Assembly (NCBI GenBank): GCA_021784515.1
Contig: JAJXSP010000003.1
Location: 1-32,450, forward strand
Length of the DNA: 32,450 nucleotides
Direction: 5' to 3'
DNA from: Myxococcales bacterium
GTDB taxonomy: Bacteria > Myxococcota_A > Polyangia > Palsa-1104 > SHYY01
The notes below the pieces were generated by a model, which was not told where the DNA came from, searched no databases, and saw only the letters and a list, made by a program, of their open reading frames with translations. Each line of letters begins with the position of its first letter. Position 1 is the first letter of the stretch. Shown piece after piece: positions 27,321-32,450 of this stretch. The translations under genes and the position numbers were made by a program.

Positions 27321-29273
27321 ATGACAAGGGCGACTGACCGGCCCGACCAAAAACGTCAGAGTCCATTGCGGATTTTTCCGCCTTGGATGGATCGGTTGAC
27401 GATTTATTTCGCCGGCGGCGCGGCGATCATCGTCGTGGCCACGCTCACGCTCGGGCTCTCGATCATCGGAGCGCGCCATTACCAGACGCTGCTCGAGGGG
27501 GCGCGCGGGGAGGCGCTCCGGCGGGCGGAGCTGGTGCGGGTGGCGCTGGAGCAACAGATGAGCGAGCAGCACCTGCCGCCGATGCGAGCGGTCACCCGCC
27601 GGCTGGTCGAGTCCTTCGCCTCGCAGCCCGAGCTGGAGCGCGTGATGGTGCTCGACCGCACCGGGCGCGTGAAGGTGTCGAGCGATCCCTCGATGATCGA
27701 CGTGCAGCTCCCCCGGGACAGTCCGAGCTGCATCTCCTGCCACGCCCTCCGCGCGAGCGAGCGCGCGAACTCGATGATCGTCGACTACGGCGATGGCGCC
27801 GTGATGCGCGCGGTGCAGCCGATCTACAACCGCCCCCCCTGCTACCAGTGCCACGATCCGGCGAGCCGCATCAACGGCATCGTCATCGTGGACGTCTCGA
27901 CGGCAGGGATCCTCCGCGAGGTGGCGCGCGACCGCCGGCGCATGATGCTGGTGACCTCGGTGCTGTGCCTGGTGCTCCTCGCCGGGATCGGCCTGCTCGT
28001 GCGCAACCTCGTGCTGCGGCGCCTGCACCGCCTGATGGTGGCGACCCGGGCGCTCGGCGCGGGCGACCTCGAGCGGCGCGTGAAGGTCGAGGGCAACGAC
28101 GCGCTGTCGACGGTGGCGGTCGAGTTCAACGAGATGGCCGACGCGGTGAGCCGGCTCCTGCGCGAGGTGCGCACGCAGGAGAGGCGGCTCGCCAACGTGA
28201 TGGACAGCGTCGATGATGGGCTGGTGGTGCTCGACGACGCGATGCGCGTGCGTGCCTTCAACGTCGCCTTCGCGCGGCGCTTCCGCATCGAGCACGGGAC
28301 GATGCTCGGCAACCCCTGCCAGGCCATTCCCGGGCTGCCCTCGGGGTGCAACTGCGGGGACGGCTGTCCGGCGCGGCGCTGCTTCGCCACCGGCGAGCTG
28401 CAGCGGGCGCTCCGGACGCGCGTCGGGGTCGAGGGCGAGGAGCGGATCGAGGAGGTCTACGTGTCGCCGGTGCTCGGAGAGGGCGGCGCCGTCGAGCAGG
28501 TGGTCGAGGTGTGGCGCGACATCACCGACCGCAAGAGCACGGAGGCGCGCGTGGTGGAGTTCGACCGGCTCGCGTCGCTCGGCATGCTCGCCTCCGGCTT
28601 CTCGCACGAGGTGAACACGCCGCTCGGGTCTATGCTGGCGTGCATCGACGCGATGCTGGAGCAGCTCGACGAGGCGGCGTCCTCGGAGGTCGCGCGCGTG
28701 GAGCTGCGCGGCCACGCGCACGTCATCCGCTCGGAGATCCTGCGCTGCAAGGGGATCACGCGGCAGTTCCTCCAGCTCTCGCGGGGCGAGAAGATCGCGC
28801 CCGGCCTGCTCGACCTGAACCGCGTCGTCGAGGCGGTGCTGCCGATCGTGGCGCCGACCGCGCGCGCCGCGGGCGTGACCCTCTCGTTCGACTCCTGCCC
28901 GCGCGCCCGCGTCCTCGCCAGCGACGGGGCGGTGCAGCAGGTTCTGCTCAACCTGATGATCAACGCGGTCCAGGTGTCGTCGCGCGGCTCGTCGGTGGCG
29001 GTGAGCAGCCGGTGCGGCGGCGAGGGCGTGCAGCTGCTCGTCGAGGACCGCGGCTGCGGCATCCCGGCGAAGGACCGCAAGCGGATCTTCGAGCCCTTCT
29101 TCAGCACGCGCCCTCAGGGCACCGGCCTCGGCCTGTTCGTCTCGCTCGGGCTCGCCCGCAACTGGGGCGGCGACATCCGCGTCGAGAGCGAGGAGGGTCA
29201 GGGCTCGACGTTCTACGTGAACTTCCCGGCGTTGGAGGACTGCGATGGATGGAGCGAGACTGCTTCTGGTTGA
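27321..29273 (+). CDS. Membrane sensor histidine kinase with di-CXXCH (c-type heme) periplasmic domain, HAMP, PAS, HisKA, HATPase_c
   Basis: Two TM segments flanking CISCHALR and CYQCHDPA; HAMP after TM2; PAS with Cys-rich stretch; FSHEVNTPLGSMLA; GTGLGLFVSLGLARNWGG. Confidence 0.93.
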   Translation: MTRATDRPDQKRQSPLRIFPPWMDRLTIYFAGGAAIIVVATLTLGLSIIGARHYQTLLEGARGEALRRAELVRVALEQQMSEQHLPPMRAVTRRLVESFASQPELERVMVLDRTGRVKVSSDPSMIDVQLPRDSPSCISCHALRASERANSMIVDYGDGAVMRAVQPIYNRPPCYQCHDPASRINGIVIVDVSTAGILREVARDRRRMMLVTSVLCLVLLAGIGLLVRNLVLRRLHRLMVATRALGAGDLERRVKVEGNDALSTVAVEFNEMADAVSRLLREVRTQERRLANVMDSVDDGLVVLDDAMRVRAFNVAFARRFRIEHGTMLGNPCQAIPGLPSGCNCGDGCPARRCFATGELQRALRTRVGVEGEERIEEVYVSPVLGEGGAVEQVVEVWRDITDRKSTEARVVEFDRLASLGMLASGFSHEVNTPLGSMLACIDAMLEQLDEAASSEVARVELRGHAHVIRSEILRCKGITRQFLQLSRGEKIAPGLLDLNRVVEAVLPIVAPTARAAGVTLSFDSCPRARVLASDGAVQQVLLNLMINAVQVSSRGSSVAVSSRCGGEGVQLLVEDRGCGIPAKDRKRIFEPFFSTRPQGTGLGLFVSLGLARNWGGDIRVESEEGQGSTFYVNFPALEDCDGWSETASG

Positions 29274-30594
29274 CGACGACGACACGTTCCGCACGGTCGT
29301 CGCGAGGCAGATCGCCCGCGCCGGGCACGAGGTGGAGACGGCCGCGACGGGGACCGCGGCGCTGGAGGCGCTCGCGCGCTCGGAGCCCGAGGTGGTGCTG
29401 CTCGATCTCCGGCTGCCCGACCTCGACGGGATGGAGGTGCTCGAGCGGATCCGGCGCGAGCACCCGACGGTGGAGGTGATCGTGCTCACCGGCCACGGGG
29501 CGGTCGACACGGCGATCCGCGCGGTGCGGCTGGGCGCCTACGACTACCTCGAGAAGCCGAGCCCCGTCGCCGTGCTCGACGTGGCGGTGCGCAAGGCGCG
29601 CGAGCACCGGTCGCTCCTCGAGAGCAACGTGATCCTGCGCTCGGGCCTGACGCCGCCCGATCGCGGCGCCGAGTTCTGCGGCAAGAGCCCGGCGTTCCAG
29701 GAGCTGGTGCGGCTGATCGAGCGCGTGGCGCAGACCGACTCGTCGGTGCTCGTCGTCGGCGAGACGGGCGTGGGCAAGAGCGCGGTGGCGCAGCTCATCC
29801 ACTCGCGGAGCCCGCGCAAGGCGCAGCCGTTCGTCGTCGTCGATTGCGGCGCGCTGCACGACACGCTGCTGCAGAATGAGCTGTTCGGGCACGAGCGCGG
29901 AGCGTTCACCGGCGCCGGCTCGCTCACCCACGGCCTGTTCGAGGTCGCGAGCCGCGGCACGATCTTCCTCGACGAGATCGGCGACGTCAGCGCGGCCACG
30001 CAGGCGCAGCTCCTGCGGGTCCTCGAGACGGGGAAGTTCCGGCGCGTCGGCGGCACGAAGGAGGTGCAGGTGGACGTGCGCGTGATCGCGGCGACGAACC
30101 GCGATCTGAACGACCTCCTCGGTCGGGGCACCTTCCGCAAGGACCTCTACTTCCGCCTGCACGCGATCCAGGTCGAGATCCCGCCGCTGCGCGAGCGGCG
30201 GGAGGACGTGGCCGTGCTCGTCGAGCACGTGACCCGCCGCTACAACGCGCGCTGCCAGCAGGAGCGGCGCTTCTCCGATACGGCGATCCGCGCGCTCGAG
30301 CAGTACCGCTGGCCCGGCAACGTGCGCGAGCTGATCCACGAGGTCGAGACGGCGATGACCCTCTGCGACGGCTCGATCATCGGTCCCGAGAAGCTGTCGT
30401 CGACGGTGCGGGGCGCCCGCTCGGGGGGCTGGATGCCCGAGGGCGACCAGCTGGTGACGCTGCGCGAAGCGGAGAAGCGGTACATCGATCACGTGCTGCA
30501 GAAGGTGAACGGTCACCGCGGCCGCGCGGCCGACGTGCTCGGGATCAGCGAGCGCAACCTGTACCGCCGGCTCGTCGACAAAGACGAGGATTGA
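29245..30594 (+). CDS. NtrC-family sigma54-dependent response regulator (REC-AAA+-Fis HTH)
   Basis: LLLVDDDDTF...VVLLDLRLPDLDGMEV; Walker A GETGVGKS; GAFTGA loop ELFGHERGAFTGAGS; C-terminal HTH GHRGRAADVLGISERNLYRRL. Overlaps kinase gene by 29 bp. Confidence 0.96.
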   Translation: MDGARLLLVDDDDTFRTVVARQIARAGHEVETAATGTAALEALARSEPEVVLLDLRLPDLDGMEVLERIRREHPTVEVIVLTGHGAVDTAIRAVRLGAYDYLEKPSPVAVLDVAVRKAREHRSLLESNVILRSGLTPPDRGAEFCGKSPAFQELVRLIERVAQTDSSVLVVGETGVGKSAVAQLIHSRSPRKAQPFVVVDCGALHDTLLQNELFGHERGAFTGAGSLTHGLFEVASRGTIFLDEIGDVSAATQAQLLRVLETGKFRRVGGTKEVQVDVRVIAATNRDLNDLLGRGTFRKDLYFRLHAIQVEIPPLRERREDVAVLVEHVTRRYNARCQQERRFSDTAIRALEQYRWPGNVRELIHEVETAMTLCDGSIIGPEKLSSTVRGARSGGWMPEGDQLVTLREAEKRYIDHVLQKVNGHRGRAADVLGISERNLYRRLVDKDED

Positions 30595-30974
30595 CGCGGC
30601 CGCGGGCCGGTTGCAGCTGCCGGCGCGTGGTGACGCTGCTCGACGTGATCGAGCACGTTCCCGACGTCCGCGAGCCGGCCGTGCTCGACGAGGCGTGGCG
30701 CGTGCTCTGCCCCGGCGGTTCGCTCCTCGTCTCCACCAACACCGACCGCAGCGTCGTCGAGTGGAAGCACGACCGCCACTACAGCCAGGAGCGCTTCCGT
30801 GGGCTGTTCGTCGACCGCTTCCACGAGCTGCGGCTTGTCGGGCTGGTGCCCTACTTCCCGACGCTGCGTGCCTGGCTCGGCGCGCCCCTGGTGTGGCGCC
30901 TGTTCCGCGATCGGCTGCGGCCGTGCGACGCCGACGAGGGGCAGGTGGTGATCGGCGTGGGGCGGAAGCGGTAG
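30591..30974 (+). pseudogene. C-terminal remnant of a class I SAM-dependent methyltransferase
   Basis: VVTLLDVIEHVPDVREPAVLDEAWRVLCPGGSLLVSTN matches methyltransferase post-I motifs, but no upstream SAM-binding GxGxG; possible TTG start overlaps the regulator stop. Confidence 0.55.
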
Positions 30975-30977
30975 CGC

Positions 30978-32450
30978 TCACACGGCGGGCACGAGCTCGA
31001 CCATCGCGCCGCCGAGCATGAAGTGCAGCCAGCACCCGAGCAGCCGCTTGCCCTCGACGCGCGCGAGGGCCTCGGCGTAGGCCCCAAGCTGCGGCGACAG
31101 CTCGGTCGCCTTCTGCCGCCACGCCGCCTCGCCCGATCCGGGGAAGCTCTTGTGGTCGATCACCACGAGGCCGTCGCCGACCTCGAGGAGGAGGTCGATC
31201 GCGCCGGCGACGCGGCGCCGACCGGCCGGCGTCGCGACGGCCGCGGTCACCGGCATCTCGCGCCGCCAGCGCGCGCCCGGCCACCGCTCGTCCACGAAGC
31301 GGCGCAGGGCGTCGCCCGCGTCGAGGAGCGCCGCCGGCGAGAGCACCGCGAGGAGCGACGGGGCCGCGAGCAGCCGCCGCGCCCGCTCGAGGCGCTCGCC
31401 CGGATCGAGACCCGGGACGTCGGCCGCGAGGAAGGCGTGCACCGCGGTGCCGACGGTGTCCCAGTCGACGCTCTTCGTCGCGCCGAGCGGCTGGCGCCGC
31501 CCGAGGCGCACGATGGCGGCCGGCTCGAACCGCGGCAGCCCCGGCCACTCCTGCGCGGCGTGCGAGGGCCGGATCCAGTACCCCGGGCGGGGCGCGCGCT
31601 CGACCGGCCGCGCGAACCAGCGGGGCGTCTCCTCGCCGCCCAGGCGCTCCGGGGGATCGGCGCCGAGGGTCACGCGCCACACGCGGGCGGGTGCGCTGGT
31701 CGCCGATCCGTCTCGCCGGCGGAACGCGATCGGCGCCTCGCCCTCGTCGCCGGCCGGCAGCGCGAGCAGCGCGCGCCCGTCGGCGACGCGCAGCTCGTCG
31801 AGCCACGCCGTGGCCGGCTTGCCGCGGCCCGGCCGCGCCGCGAGCACGAGGTGATCGCGCGCCCGCGTGAAGCCGACGTAGAGCAGCCGCACGCGCTCGC
31901 GCTCCTCGCGCTCCGTCACGCGCTGGCCCACCTCGGAGGTGCGCGCGCTCTCGGCGAGCGGCACGTTCTTCTGCAACCCGAACGGCCAGGGCCAGTAGCG
32001 GATGAAGCGGCCGCCGAGCGGGGCGGCGGCGTCGAAGGCGGGCCGATCGCTCTCGGGGCAGACGTCGAAGGCGGTGCGGCGCTCGCCGCGGTTCAGGCTG
32101 CCCAACACCACGACGGGCCACTCGAGCCCCTTCGCCTTGTGGAAGGTGCAGAGCGTCACCGCGTCGGGGCCGGCGCCAAGGTGCTGCGCGTCGTCGCCGT
32201 CGGCCGCCAGCTCGTCGAAGCGGCGCAGCATCCCGGCGAGCGTCGCCGCCTCGCGCTGCTCGGCGCAGCGCTCCTCGTAGCCGCGGGCGAGGGCGCGCAG
32301 GGCATCGAGGTTGGCGAGCCGCTGCGCGGGATCGGGCCAGCGCACGCACAGCGCCGCGAGGTCGAGCGCCGCGATCAGGCGGTCGAGCGCCTCCGACGGC
32401 GAAAGCGTCGCGACGAGCGGCCGCAGCGCTTCGATCCGCTCGACGGTGGG
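30978..32450 (-). CDS. AddA/RecB-like UvrD-family helicase with C-terminal PD-(D/E)XK nuclease, 5' end outside window
   Basis: VTLCTFHKAKGLEWPVVVLGSL, RLLYVGFTRARDHLVLA (UvrD motifs V/VI) and GAIDLLLEVGDGLVVIDHKSF (PD-(D/E)XK). Frame stays open to 32450. Confidence 0.88.
   Translation of the reverse strand, partial: PTVERIEALRPLVATLSPSEALDRLIAALDLAALCVRWPDPAQRLANLDALRALARGYEERCAEQREAATLAGMLRRFDELAADGDDAQHLGAGPDAVTLCTFHKAKGLEWPVVVLGSLNRGERRTAFDVCPESDRPAFDAAAPLGGRFIRYWPWPFGLQKNVPLAESARTSEVGQRVTEREERERVRLLYVGFTRARDHLVLAARPGRGKPATAWLDELRVADGRALLALPAGDEGEAPIAFRRRDGSATSAPARVWRVTLGADPPERLGGEETPRWFARPVERAPRPGYWIRPSHAAQEWPGLPRFEPAAIVRLGRRQPLGATKSVDWDTVGTAVHAFLAADVPGLDPGERLERARRLLAAPSLLAVLSPAALLDAGDALRRFVDERWPGARWRREMPVTAAVATPAGRRRVAGAIDLLLEVGDGLVVIDHKSFPGSGEAAWRQKATELSPQLGAYAEALARVEGKRLLGCWLHFMLGGAMVELVPAV

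Noticed and set aside
1-32450. CRISPR arrays, tRNA/rRNA genes, integrases or transposases
   Set aside because: None recognised by reading; only REP-like repeats were seen. A dedicated scan (tRNAscan, CRISPR finder) would be needed to exclude them formally.

Overview
High-GC, gene-dense window. The style (Cys-rich 'C-x-DADC' inserts, multiheme cytochromes, NtrC regulators) suggests a Myxococcota/Desulfobacterota-like bacterium, but this is inference. The centrepiece is a minus-strand run of about 14 genes (27122 down to 9253, about 17.9 kb) with many overlapping or near-overlapping start/stop codons. It reads as a self-contained quinone-to-extracellular electron conduit. Its parts are: a Qrc/alternative-complex-III-like inner-membrane module (pentaheme lipoprotein, Tat-exported molybdopterin-family lipoprotein, 4Fe-4S protein, NrfD); a four-domain tetraheme and a monoheme cytochrome c; two paralogous OmcA/MtrC-like decaheme lipoproteins on collagen-like stalks; an 11 CXXCH + 2 CX4CH cytochrome; an outer-membrane beta-barrel; and a 13-heme lipoprotein. 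I count 54 CXXCH plus 2 CX4CH motifs in the operon's cytochromes. Divergently transcribed is a sensor kinase whose periplasmic domain carries two CXXCH motifs, followed by a GAFTGA-containing sigma54 response regulator. The intergenic region holds a near-consensus -24/-12 element pointing at the conduit operon. Left flank: POT transporter (partial), covarying palindromic REP-like repeats, hybrid histidine kinase, DUF4389-like protein, a VolA-N-terminal-like protein next to FadL, GlsB/YeaQ-like protein, CBS protein, YbaK, WYL regulator. Right flank: methyltransferase remnant and a partial AddA-like helicase/nuclease. No tRNA, rRNA, CRISPR array or transposase gene was recognised. All calls come from reading the sequence and supplied translations; no searches were run.
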